NCBI RefSeq assembly: GCF_016658545.1
Contig: NZ_JACVZC010000027.1
Coordinates: forward strand, 1-58,106
Source of the DNA: Pseudomonas sp. S37
Lineage (GTDB): Bacteria; Pseudomonadota; Gammaproteobacteria; Pseudomonadales; Pseudomonadaceae
Length of the DNA stretch: 58,106 nucleotides
Reading direction: 5' to 3'
Below are positions 7,844 through 15,927 of the stretch, in pieces. Positions within the stretch are counted from its first letter, which is position 1. Each line of letters opens with the position of its first letter. Below the pieces are notes generated by a model that had not been told where the DNA came from, made no database searches, and saw only the letters and a list, made by a program, of their open reading frames with translations. A program made the translations under genes and the position numbers.

Positions 7844-8379
7844 GCCAGGCCCAAGCCCTGCCCGCCAGCCCGCTGAAACAGTTCTGGCTGAAGTGGCGTT
7901 TTCACCTGAACATCCTGCTGATCCTGATCCCGCTGGGCTTCATGCCCAAGTACTTTGCCGACGCCAAGCTGTTCCGTGGCGACGCCGGCCTGGGTGCCAA
8001 TGTAATCAGCGACATCCAGGTCGGCCCCTACAGCCTCAACCTGGCCGAACTGCGTGACGAGGCACCGCGCGCCGACGGCCCGGCCGGTTACTTCAAGTCG
8101 TTCAATGCGGCGCTGTGCAAAGCCTGCATGAAGGACGTCAAGGCTGCCTACCTGCGCATTGGCAAGCCGCGCAGCCTGCGCGCCGCCGGCACCATCTTCT
8201 TCGGCGCGCCGTACAACATGGGCACTTCGCTGCCGATCCCGCCACGGACCAAACCCGACGCCCAGATCTGGATCACCCTGGAAGGCTGGGACGGCAGCAT
8301 GCACCAGGCATCCGTCCCGCTGGCCAAGGCATCGCCAGCCACCGTGGCCTGGCTCGAAAAACAAGGAGGCAAGAAATGA
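7840..8379 (+). CDS. fpvH: FpvH, inner-membrane partner of the reductase
   Basis: A 179-residue protein with one N-terminal membrane span (FHLNILLILIPLGFMPKYF) and a periplasmic body. It has a CxxC pair in ALCKACMKD, which could bind metal or act in redox chemistry. Its place between fpvG and fpvJ and its length match FpvH of P. aeruginosa, a member of the FpvGHJK inner-membrane complex that helps release iron from pyoverdine. The start overlaps the fpvG stop by four bases, and its own stop overlaps the ATG of fpvJ, implying translational coupling. Confidence 0.82.
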   Translation: MSQAQALPASPLKQFWLKWRFHLNILLILIPLGFMPKYFADAKLFRGDAGLGANVISDIQVGPYSLNLAELRDEAPRADGPAGYFKSFNAALCKACMKDVKAAYLRIGKPRSLRAAGTIFFGAPYNMGTSLPIPPRTKPDAQIWITLEGWDGSMHQASVPLAKASPATVAWLEKQGGKK

Positions 8380-8696
8380 AACACCTGATGCGTACCCTCG
8401 CCCTGCCCCTGCTGGCGCTGGCCGCCGGCCCCGCCCTGGCGCACAACCCGATGTGCGAATGCGAAGAAACGGCCAGCGGCCAGGTCACCTGCACGGGCGG
8501 GTTTTCGGACGGCAGCGGCGCCCCTGGGGTAACCCTGGATGTGATCGGCTATGACGAGCAGGTGCTGGTCGGCGGCAAGCTCGGCGACGACTCGACCCTG
8601 ACCTTCAAGCGCCCGGACGGTGAGTTCTACGTGCTGTTCGACGCCGGCCCCGGCCACGTGGTGGAAGTCGACTACGCCGATATCGCCCAGCCATGA
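8376..8696 (+). CDS. fpvJ: FpvJ, periplasmic component
   Basis: The protein is 106 residues. A clear signal peptide of about 21 residues (LALPLLALAAGPALA) is followed by a short domain whose N-terminus is Cys-rich (NPMCECEETASG) and whose body is beta-rich, ending without a membrane anchor. The size and operon position match FpvJ. An AGGAGG site six bases before ATG 8376 fixes the start; a longer frame from 8115 is only an upstream extension through fpvH. The cysteines could bind iron delivered by the reductase, which is inference. Confidence 0.8.
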   Translation: MKHLMRTLALPLLALAAGPALAHNPMCECEETASGQVTCTGGFSDGSGAPGVTLDVIGYDEQVLVGGKLGDDSTLTFKRPDGEFYVLFDAGPGHVVEVDYADIAQP

Positions 8697-9262
8697 GCCG
8701 CGCCCAAGTGATTCGCCCGGCCGGTGCCGGGCACGAAACCCTGTATGTGCTGCTGGCCAGCCTGCTGATCGTGGTGCTCGCCGCCAGCGTCGTGCTGCTG
8801 CGGGGGGAGCGCGAGGACGAACAGGCCATCGCCAGCCACCAGATCGACGCCCGCCGCGACCTTACCGCCGCCGAGCAAGGCCTGTACACCGACCTGCGGG
8901 TGGCTTTCGACGAGATCCAGTTGCTGCGCGAGGAAAACACCGCCGTGCCCAGCGTACAGGCCCTGGCCGAAGAAGGCTTGCCGCCGTTCGTGGTCGATGC
9001 CGGCAGCCAGAGCCGTGGCGGCCACCAATGGTCATGGCTGGAGACTGGCGCCTACCTGGGCCGCAGCCAGGCCCCTGAAGTGGCCGGCAGCCTGCTGCTG
9101 ATCCTGCCCGCTGACAGCAGCGGCCAGGCCGATGTCTGGCTGCGCCGCGACAGCGCTGCCGTGATCCCGGACGACCTCGGCCAGGCGGCCCTGATCGCCG
9201 CCGGCTGGCAGCAGGTGGTCAGCCACTACGACGCCGGGGTTACCCGCGAACACCGTCACTGA
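8693..9262 (+). CDS. fpvK: FpvK, inner-membrane protein (DUF6162-like)
   Basis: A 189-residue protein with one membrane span near the N-terminus (LYVLLASLLIVVLAASVVLL) and a periplasmic domain of about 150 residues with two Trp-rich patches (HQWSWLETGAYLG and ADVWLRRD). It corresponds in order, size and topology to FpvK of P. aeruginosa, the fourth member of the reductase complex. The start overlaps the fpvJ stop (ATGA). Only 16 bases separate it from fpvC. Confidence 0.8.
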   Translation: MSRAQVIRPAGAGHETLYVLLASLLIVVLAASVVLLRGEREDEQAIASHQIDARRDLTAAEQGLYTDLRVAFDEIQLLREENTAVPSVQALAEEGLPPFVVDAGSQSRGGHQWSWLETGAYLGRSQAPEVAGSLLLILPADSSGQADVWLRRDSAAVIPDDLGQAALIAAGWQQVVSHYDAGVTREHRH

Positions 9263-9278
9263 ACCCAAGGACTTTCCC

Positions 9279-10181
9279 ATGTTCCGCTCCGCCCTCGCCC
9301 TGCTCCTGGCCCTTGCCCTGCCGGCACTGGCCCTGGCCGATAACGGCAAGCCGCTGCGCATCGGTATCACCCTGCACCCTTACTACAGCTACGTAAGCAA
9401 CATTGTCGGCGACAAGGCCGAAGTGGTGCCGCTGATTCCGGCGGGCTTCAACCCGCATGCCTACGAGCCACGGGCCGAGGACATCAAGCGCATCGGCACC
9501 CTGGACGTGGTGGTGCTCAACGGCGTTGGTCATGACGACTTCGCCGACCGCATGATCGCCGCCAGCGAAAAGCCCGACATCGCCACCATCGAGGCCAACC
9601 AGAACGTCCCGCTGCTGGCAGCCACCGGCATCGCCGCACGCGGCGCCGGCAAGGTGGTCAACCCGCACACCTTCCTGTCGATCAGCACCACCATCGCCCA
9701 GGTCAACAACATTGCCCGCGAGCTGGGCAAACTCGACCCGGACAACGCCAAGCTGTACACGCAAAACGCCCGTGCCTACGCCAAACGCCTGCGCGCCTTG
9801 CGTGCCGAGGCACTGGCCAAGGTGACCGAAGCCCCCAGCGCCACCTTCCGCGTAGCCACCATCCATGCGGCCTACGACTACCTGGTGCGCGACTTCGGCC
9901 TGGAGGTGACCGCGGTGGTCGAGCCAGCCCATGGCATCGAGCCGAGCCCGGCGCAGCTGAAAAAGACCATCGATCAGCTCAAGGCCCTGGATGTACGGGT
10001 GATTTTCTCCGAGATGGACTTCCCGTCGGCGTATGTCGAAACCATCCAGCGTGAGTCCGGCGTGCGCCTGTACCCGCTGACTCACATTTCCTACGGTGAA
10101 TACACCAAGGACAAGTATGAAGTCGAGATGAAGCGCAACCTCGACACCGTGGTCCGCGCCATCCAGGAGAACCGCGCATGA
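9279..10181 (+). CDS. fpvC: FpvC, periplasmic metal-binding protein of ABC transporter
   Basis: A 300-residue cluster A-I (ZnuA/TroA-type) substrate-binding protein with a signal peptide of about 20 residues ending ALALA. Putative metal ligands are the histidines in NPHAYEP, NPHTFLS and IHAAYDY and an acidic residue in SEMDF, the usual four-ligand pattern. In P. aeruginosa, FpvC with FpvF takes up iron or helps extract it from ferripyoverdine in the periplasm, working with the FpvDE transporter. It ends with an ATGA overlap into fpvD. Confidence 0.88.
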   Translation: MFRSALALLLALALPALALADNGKPLRIGITLHPYYSYVSNIVGDKAEVVPLIPAGFNPHAYEPRAEDIKRIGTLDVVVLNGVGHDDFADRMIAASEKPDIATIEANQNVPLLAATGIAARGAGKVVNPHTFLSISTTIAQVNNIARELGKLDPDNAKLYTQNARAYAKRLRALRAEALAKVTEAPSATFRVATIHAAYDYLVRDFGLEVTAVVEPAHGIEPSPAQLKKTIDQLKALDVRVIFSEMDFPSAYVETIQRESGVRLYPLTHISYGEYTKDKYEVEMKRNLDTVVRAIQENRA

Positions 10182-10927
10182 CCGCCGCCGCCAACCTGGT
10201 TGCAGCCTGCGGGCCGCGCATCGAGTTCGCCGGCATCGACCTGACCCTGGGCCGTACACGCATTCTCGAACAGGTCAGCTTCAACGTCGCAGCCGGCAGC
10301 GTGCATGCCATCGTCGGCCCCAACGGCGGCGGCAAGAGCTCGCTGATCAAGACCCTGCTCGGGCAGATGCCACATCAGGGCCAGTTGACCCTGCACTGGC
10401 CAGCCGAGCGCGAGGTGATCGGCTACGTGCCACAGGCACTGGAGTTTGACCGCGGCCTGCCCATGACCGTGGACGACTTCATGGCCGCCATGTGCCAGCG
10501 CCGCCCGGCGTTCCTCGGCCTGTCCCGGCGAGCGCAGCCAGCCATCGATGCCGCCCTGGCACGGGTCGGCATGCTCGACAAGCGCAAGCGGCGCATGGGG
10601 GCGTTGTCGGGCGGTGAACGCCAGCGCGTGCTGTTGGCCCAGGGCCTGATCCCCGAACCGCAGCTGCTGGTACTGGACGAGCCGATGTCGGCGCTTGATG
10701 AAGCCGGTATTCAAGTGTTCGAACAACTGCTGCTGGGGTGGCGCCAGGCAGGCACCACCGTCCTGTGGATCGAGCATGACCTGGAGGCGGTGCTGCGCCT
10801 GGCCGACCGGGTGACCGGCCTGAGCCGCCAGGTGCTGTTCGACGCCCCACCCGCCCAGGCCCTGACCCCGGAGCGCCTGCTCGGTCTGTTCTCCGTTCAC
10901 CCGCGTAGCGAGAGCCTTGCCTCATGA
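10178..10927 (+). CDS. fpvD: FpvD, ABC transporter ATPase
   Basis: A 249-residue ATP-binding subunit of a metal ABC transporter. The Walker A loop is GPNGGGKSS, the signature is LSGGERQR, and the Walker B segment LLVLDEPMS is followed by the switch histidine in WIEHD. It energises the FpvE permease for transfer of iron from the periplasm to the cytosol after the FpvGHJK reduction step. It overlaps both neighbours by four bases, so it is translationally coupled. Confidence 0.9.
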   Translation: MTAAANLVAACGPRIEFAGIDLTLGRTRILEQVSFNVAAGSVHAIVGPNGGGKSSLIKTLLGQMPHQGQLTLHWPAEREVIGYVPQALEFDRGLPMTVDDFMAAMCQRRPAFLGLSRRAQPAIDAALARVGMLDKRKRRMGALSGGERQRVLLAQGLIPEPQLLVLDEPMSALDEAGIQVFEQLLLGWRQAGTTVLWIEHDLEAVLRLADRVTGLSRQVLFDAPPAQALTPERLLGLFSVHPRSESLAS

Positions 10928-11823
10928 GTTTCGAAGCATTTCGCCAACTGGTCCAGGACTGGGCCACTGCCGGCTACCTGCCCGAGGCACTGGCCTACGG
11001 CTTCGTGGTCAATGCCCTGCTGGCCGGCCTGATGATTGGCCCGGTTCTGGGCGGCCTGGGCACCCTGGTGGTGGTCAAGCGCTTTGCCTTCTTTTCCGAA
11101 GCGGTCGGCCATGCCGCGCTAACCGGCGTGGCCATCGGCATCCTGCTCGGCGAGCCCTACACCGGCCCTTACGGCAGCCTGTTCGGCTACTGCCTGTTGT
11201 TCGGCATCCTGCTCAACTTTTTGCGTAACCGCACCGGGCTGTCGCCGGACACGTTGATCGGCGTGTTCCTTTCGGTGTCGCTGGCGCTGGGTGCCAGCCT
11301 GCTGCTGATGCTGGCGGGCAAGATCAACGTGCACATCCTCGAGAACGTGCTGTTCGGCTCGGTGCTGACCGTCAGCGGCCAGGACCTGGTGGTGCTGGGC
11401 ATGGTCGCGGTGCTGGTACTGGCGTTGGCCGTACCGCTGTACAACCGCATCATGCTGGCCAGCTTCAACCCGCAACTGGCGGCGGTGCGCGGCGTGGCAG
11501 TGAAGACCATGGACTACCTGTTCGTAGTGCTGGTGACCCTGGTGACCGTGGCGGCGGTGAAGGTGATCGGCGCGATCCTGGTCGGTGCGCTGCTGGTGAT
11601 CCCGGCTGCTGCCGCGCGCCTGGTCAGCCAGTCGCTGAAGGGCTTTTTCTTCCTGTCGGTGCTGATCGCCACCATCAGCACCCTGTTCGGCATCCTGCTG
11701 CCGATCGTGTTCGACCTGCCGGTGCCGTCGGGTGCCGCGATCATCCTGGTCGCCGGCATCTGTTTCGCCCTGGCCGCGCTCGCCCGCGCCCTCGTACCCC
11801 GCCTGCAAGGAAACCCGGCATGA
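10924..11823 (+). CDS. fpvE: FpvE, ABC transporter permease
   Basis: A 299-residue ABC-3 (ZnuB-type) permease with about eight hydrophobic segments through its length, for example FVVNALLAGLMIGPVLGGL, LVVLGMVAVLVLALAVPL and VIGAILVGALLVIPAAAA. The last contains the family's conserved permease loop. With FpvD it forms the inner-membrane transporter of the ferripyoverdine iron-release pathway. ATGA overlaps link it to fpvD and fpvF. Confidence 0.9.
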   Translation: MSFEAFRQLVQDWATAGYLPEALAYGFVVNALLAGLMIGPVLGGLGTLVVVKRFAFFSEAVGHAALTGVAIGILLGEPYTGPYGSLFGYCLLFGILLNFLRNRTGLSPDTLIGVFLSVSLALGASLLLMLAGKINVHILENVLFGSVLTVSGQDLVVLGMVAVLVLALAVPLYNRIMLASFNPQLAAVRGVAVKTMDYLFVVLVTLVTVAAVKVIGAILVGALLVIPAAAARLVSQSLKGFFFLSVLIATISTLFGILLPIVFDLPVPSGAAIILVAGICFALAALARALVPRLQGNPA

Positions 11824-12683
11824 ACCTGAAACGCCTGACCCTGGCACTGGCTTTGGCCGGCCTGCCGTCGCTGTCTTTCGCCACCCAGGTGCTGACCACC
11901 CTGCCCGTCACCCACAGCCTGGCCAGTGCCCTGCTCGACGGCACGGCGGTGCAGCTGAACCGCGCCGCCCCGGCCAACCTGCCGGCCAGCCGCCAGCCGT
12001 CATACTTCAGCGGGCGCGGTGGTGCCAGCCTGGACAAAGCTGCGCAGCAGGCCGACGCGGTGATTGGCGTGCGTTCGATCTGGCGTGACGACCCGCTGTA
12101 CCCGATGGCCCGGCGCAGCAATATCCGCATTGTCGAGATCGATGCCGCACGGCCTGTCGATGGCGCGTTGCCGGGCATTGCGGTGAGCGGCGATGATGCC
12201 TACGGCGCCTACCCGTGGCTCAACCCGACCAACCTCGGGCGCATGGCCGACGTGGTGGCCAATGACCTGGAGCGTCTGGCGCCAGACGCCAAGGCGAAGA
12301 TCCAGGGCAACCTGGCCGGGCTCAAGCGGCAACTGCTGGAGCTTTCGGCCAACAGCCAGACACGCCTGGCCAAGGTCGACAACCTGACCGTGGTGAGCCT
12401 GTCGGAGCGCCTGGGTTACCTGGCCAGCGGGATGAACCTGGACGTGGTCGAGCAGCCGCTGCCGGCCGAGTGGGATGCCGCCGCACTCAAGGCCTTGGGC
12501 GACAACCTGAAGGCGCAGGATGTGGCGCTGGTGCTGGATCATCGCCAGCCTGATCCGGCGGTGGCCGAGGTGATCAAGGCGGCCGGGGTGAAACTGGTGG
12601 TGCTGGACAGTGACCCTGAGGATGCGTTTGCCGGGCTGAAGGCCAGTGTCGAACAGGTGGTTGGGGCATTGGGCGAGAGCTGA
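11820..12683 (+). CDS. fpvF: FpvF, second periplasmic metal-binding protein
   Basis: A 287-residue ZnuA-like substrate-binding protein with a short signal peptide ending LSFAT. It is a diverged member of the fold: several ZnuA histidines are lacking, but the VTHSLASAL, VVSLSERLGYL and LVLDHRQPDP motifs of the FpvF group are present. In P. aeruginosa, FpvF binds ferripyoverdine and interacts with FpvC. It is the last gene of the operon, coupled to fpvE by ATGA, and is followed by a REP pair. Confidence 0.85.
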   Translation: MNLKRLTLALALAGLPSLSFATQVLTTLPVTHSLASALLDGTAVQLNRAAPANLPASRQPSYFSGRGGASLDKAAQQADAVIGVRSIWRDDPLYPMARRSNIRIVEIDAARPVDGALPGIAVSGDDAYGAYPWLNPTNLGRMADVVANDLERLAPDAKAKIQGNLAGLKRQLLELSANSQTRLAKVDNLTVVSLSERLGYLASGMNLDVVEQPLPAEWDAAALKALGDNLKAQDVALVLDHRQPDPAVAEVIKAAGVKLVVLDSDPEDAFAGLKASVEQVVGALGES

Positions 12684-12716
12684 TGGTGCCTGTGCCGGCC
12701 CCCAGGCGCGGCGCGG

Positions 12717-12835
12717 TCCCTGTAGGAGCGGCCTTGTGTCGCGATGGGCTGCGCAGCAGCCCCAAATGGTGCAGTACCTCGAAATCCCCGGGGCTGCTGC
12801 GCAGCCCATCGCGACACAAGGCCGCTCCTACAGGG
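12717..12835. repeat. REP pair, family B (inverted)
   Basis: Two facing copies of a second REP family, core TGTAGGAGCGGCCTTGTGTC followed by GCGATGGGCTGCGCAGC. The arms pair almost perfectly over about 45 bases. It lies between the convergent fpvF and DUF1615 genes, where the long hairpin could end transcription from both sides. Confidence 0.88.
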
Positions 12836-12858
12836 TACTCATAGCCGGTGACTGAAAG

Positions 12859-13914
12859 TTACCGCTTCAGACACCGCTGGTAACGCTCATCCACCCGCCC
12901 GGCAAACCACGCCGTGGTCAGCTTGCGGGTGATTTTCGGACTCTTCAGTTCAATCCCCGGCAGCATTGCCCGTGGCACCGGTTTGCCAGCGGCAGCATCG
13001 GCCAGGGCAAACACCCCGCTGTACAGCCTGCTGTCCTCGAACGCCAGGCTGTCACCCTCCTCCAGCTGGCTGCGTATCTGCGGGTTCCGCAAACCCAGCT
13101 TAACCCCCAGCTTGCGCGCCGCCATTTCGGTTGTGCCCGGCATGATCGCCCCCGGCGCCACCAGGTCGCCGTCCAGCGCCAGCTTCACCCCGGTCGCTTT
13201 GCTCAACGCTGCCTGGAACGCCGCGTTGCGGCTGGCGTACCAACCGGCATTGAAATCGGCAAAGCGGTACAACTTGCGGTCGTAGCTGACCGGATAGCCC
13301 AACAGGTGGGCGATACCAAAGTACATGCCGCCGCGCCGGGTGAACACTTCCTGGCGGATGCTGCCATTGCGGCTATAGGGGTAATCCTGCGCATGCTTTT
13401 CAGCGAAGTCGATGCTGACCTGCATCGGCCCGCCGGTGTGCACCGGGTTGAGCCCGCCGAGCAGGGTATTGCCCATGGGCACCCCGGCAATGACTTCGTC
13501 GTACAGTTCGCTCAGCTGCTTCTCGCTGCGCACCGCCTGCAAGCGCTGCTGGTAGCTCTGACCGTTGCCCGAAGGTGCCTTCAGCGCACCGTCGACCAGC
13601 AGTTTGGGGATATGCAGGCGCGCGGCGCGGCGGTCGATTTCTTCGCGGGCAATGCGCCCCAGGTTGGGCACCTGCGGGTCGGCGTTGAAGGTCGATTCCT
13701 GCTCGGTCACCGCCAGCACCGCACACAGGTTGCTTTTGCTGGCGGCAATGCGCTGAGCGGCAAATGCCACCTGGATGTCCCGTGCCCAGCCCTCGCGGTC
13801 CTTGGCCTGGGCGGGTAGCAGCCGCAGCAACTGGGCACGGACCTTGGCCGGGTCTGCTTCGGGTGCTTCCTCGCGGCGCCCGGCGCAGCCTTGCAGCAGC
13901 GCCAGGGCCATCAA
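12859..13914 (-). CDS. DUF1615 family lipoprotein
   Basis: A protein of about 351 residues of the DUF1615 family, probably an outer-membrane lipoprotein: a lipobox LLQGC lies near the N-terminus. The soluble domain contains lysozyme-like helices with SKSNLCAVLAVTEQEST and PMQVSIDFAEKHA. The Glu in VTEQES is placed like a transglycosylase catalytic Glu, but activity is not established. The TTG at 13914 or ATG at 13911 gives a signal peptide too short and without positive charge. A CTG at 13941, overlapping the hydrolase stop as CTGA, would give a normal one (MNGRLLAVGLMALALLQGC), so the true start may be 13941 by coupling. Confidence 0.75.
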   Translation of the reverse strand: MMALALLQGCAGRREEAPEADPAKVRAQLLRLLPAQAKDREGWARDIQVAFAAQRIAASKSNLCAVLAVTEQESTFNADPQVPNLGRIAREEIDRRAARLHIPKLLVDGALKAPSGNGQSYQQRLQAVRSEKQLSELYDEVIAGVPMGNTLLGGLNPVHTGGPMQVSIDFAEKHAQDYPYSRNGSIRQEVFTRRGGMYFGIAHLLGYPVSYDRKLYRFADFNAGWYASRNAAFQAALSKATGVKLALDGDLVAPGAIMPGTTEMAARKLGVKLGLRNPQIRSQLEEGDSLAFEDSRLYSGVFALADAAAGKPVPRAMLPGIELKSPKITRKLTTAWFAGRVDERYQRCLKR

Positions 13915-13937
13915 GCCAACGGCCAGTAACCGGCCGT

Positions 13938-14489
13938 TCAGGGCTGTTCACCGACCAGGTAGGTTTTGCTGATTTGGCGGAACAGCGGGTGGCCGGCACT
14001 GCCCATCAGTTCGAACAGCACCATCTCGCGGGTCACCACCTGCGCCCCGGCGGCTCGCATGCGCGCCAGCCCCGCTGCCTTGCTCGCCGGCGTGCGGCTG
14101 TCGCAGGCATCCTCGACCACAAACACCTGCTTGCCCAGCGCCAGCAGGCCGAGCACGGTCTGCAGCACGCAAACGTGAGTTTCCATGCCACACACGATCA
14201 CTTGCTCACGCGCCATCAGGCTGGCCGGCAGGCACTCGGCGGCCACGCAGGAAAAATGGCTTTTCTCCACCACCTCGGCGGCCGGTGCAGCGGCCAGCAG
14301 TTCCGCCAGGGTATGGCCCAGGCCCTTGGGGTACTGCTCGGAAATCACCGTCGGCAGCTCCAGCTCGGCAGTCGCCGCCAGCAGCCAGCGGGCCCGCGCC
14401 CGGGTGCCTTCGGGGTCGCTCATGGCGCCGATGAGTTTTTCCTGGATGTCGACGACCAGCAGCGTGGCCTTGTGTGGATCGATCAGCAT
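13938..14489 (-). CDS. isochorismatase-family cysteine hydrolase
   Basis: A 183-residue cysteine hydrolase of the YcaC/isochorismatase fold. The catalytic Asp is in LLVVDIQEKL, the Lys in VVEKSHFSC, and the nucleophile is in CGMETHVCVLQ, together forming the Asp-Lys-Cys triad. Members hydrolyse amides or are of unknown substrate; the absence of an aryl-carrier domain argues against siderophore isochorismate hydrolysis. Its stop overlaps the possible start of the DUF1615 lipoprotein, so the two are probably cotranscribed. Confidence 0.82.
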   Translation of the reverse strand: MLIDPHKATLLVVDIQEKLIGAMSDPEGTRARARWLLAATAELELPTVISEQYPKGLGHTLAELLAAAPAAEVVEKSHFSCVAAECLPASLMAREQVIVCGMETHVCVLQTVLGLLALGKQVFVVEDACDSRTPASKAAGLARMRAAGAQVVTREMVLFELMGSAGHPLFRQISKTYLVGEQP

Positions 14490-14565
14490 TGGGTTTCCCT
14501 GACAGATGTGGAAAGAGGCACAACCGCGCCAGCCATAGCCTCTCTCACACGGTAAATGCCGTCAA

Positions 14566-15900
14566 TCAGCCAGAGAAGCTGAACGTATAAGACACCGAGC
14601 GGTGATCCGAGTCCATGACTGGCCCCACCCTGCCAGGCTGCGCGGGCACAGCGGTACCATTGGTGATGGCGTAGTCGAGCATTTGAGTGGGGCCGAAGCT
14701 TGGGTGGGTGGGGCCATTTGCTAGCACCAACTCCCCGATACCACGCGGTAGCACCCAGTCTCCACGACTCGGAAACGCCGGCGTGGGCGTGCGCGGGTCA
14801 CGGTTGAAATCGCCCACCAGGGCATAGCGCGACTCACAGTGCCAGGCCACTTCACGCAGCACTCGGGGGCAGTTCACGCCGCCATTGGCAATGGCGTGGA
14901 AGTTGAAAACGGATAACGGCTCGGTCAGCCCTGGCATGCTCACACGCAACCCCAGTACGGGCCGGGGAGGTGCCAGCCCGGCGATCCTGGGCGTACCATC
15001 GGCAATCACCACGACGTCGCGAACATCCAGCGACTCGCTAGTCACCATCGCCAGCCGCACGCGCAAACGTTGGACATCAAGCACGTACAGGTGATAAATC
15101 TCCCGGCGCCCGCTGCGGCCAGCCTGCCACAGGTACTGATTGACTTCATGTGGCATGCCGAACTGATCATTCACAGTCAGGCTTGCCACCTGCTGGGCCG
15201 ATGACGGCGCATCGCCAGCCTCCTGAATGGCGACGATATGGTGCTGGCGCGCCAGTGCCAGTATGTGCGAGCGGTACTTGGAGCTGGACACTTCGTTCAA
15301 GCCCTGAAGATTGAACGTAGCCAAGCGCAGATCGACGCCCGGGCCATGGACCGCCCGCCTGCCAAGTTCGATCATCGGCCCTGCACCACCGGCGGTGATG
15401 CGCGCGTGATGGTAGTCGCGAATGGCCCCGGCCAGCCCTATCAGCGCCTGCCATGGCCCCCAGACAGCGCCGACGGCCCGCTGCAACATACGTAGGGCAT
15501 CAAATGGATCGAGCCGCTGCGGCCCGTTTGGCGCGCCCAGGCCGTTCATAAGCAGGGCGAAATGTATGTTGTAAAAGCGCAAAAGCACCGCTAAACCCTG
15601 CGCACGCGGGGCAGCAGCGAGAATAGCTTGCACCCGCGGCTCCTGGTAATGGACGTCCAGTAGCGTGGTCAGGTCTTCTGCCAGCTCTGCCTGCTGTTCA
15701 TCGTTGTTTCTGCGGATGAACACGCTCGACAAGTGATAGCTCAGATAGGCTGCGGTGGCGGCGGCGTTATCTGGCTGAGTCCTCAGTGCCTGGAAAATAT
15801 CGTCGATAAAAGCACTGAGGTGAAAGACCCGTTCCGCTCTTGCAGTAGTAACGGCAACAAAGTAATCCAGGTCCAGGCGGACTCTTCTAATGACAGGCAT
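14566..15900 (-). CDS. CdtB-like DNase I-fold toxin with N-terminal extension
   Basis: The 444-residue protein has a C-terminal half (about 191-444) that reads as a cytolethal distending toxin B subunit, the genotoxic nuclease/phosphatase that acts on host DNA. Motifs in order: LRLATFNLQG, IVAIQEAG (E227), then DAPSSA, YLWQ, Arg266, NFHAIANGG (H335), VGDFNRDP (D364, N366), MLDYAITNG (D409) and SDHRSVS (D432, H433). The whole DNase I-type catalytic set is therefore present. Residues 1-190 are helical and unrecognised, and no signal peptide is visible. GGAGG precedes ATG 15900. A propeller-protein gene lies 27 bases upstream in the same direction; no CdtA, CdtC, PltA or PltB gene is nearby. Secretion route and target are unknown. 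Confidence 0.82.
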   Translation of the reverse strand: MPVIRRVRLDLDYFVAVTTARAERVFHLSAFIDDIFQALRTQPDNAAATAAYLSYHLSSVFIRRNNDEQQAELAEDLTTLLDVHYQEPRVQAILAAAPRAQGLAVLLRFYNIHFALLMNGLGAPNGPQRLDPFDALRMLQRAVGAVWGPWQALIGLAGAIRDYHHARITAGGAGPMIELGRRAVHGPGVDLRLATFNLQGLNEVSSSKYRSHILALARQHHIVAIQEAGDAPSSAQQVASLTVNDQFGMPHEVNQYLWQAGRSGRREIYHLYVLDVQRLRVRLAMVTSESLDVRDVVVIADGTPRIAGLAPPRPVLGLRVSMPGLTEPLSVFNFHAIANGGVNCPRVLREVAWHCESRYALVGDFNRDPRTPTPAFPSRGDWVLPRGIGELVLANGPTHPSFGPTQMLDYAITNGTAVPAQPGRVGPVMDSDHRSVSYTFSFSG

Positions 15901-15927
15901 GTGAGCCTCCAGAACGGTTCAAAAGGC

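Noticed and set aside
12717..12835. Repeated palindromes considered as CRISPR repeats or attachment sites
   Set aside because: Units occur as isolated inverted pairs at scattered loci without regular spacers, cas genes or an integrase, so they are REP elements.
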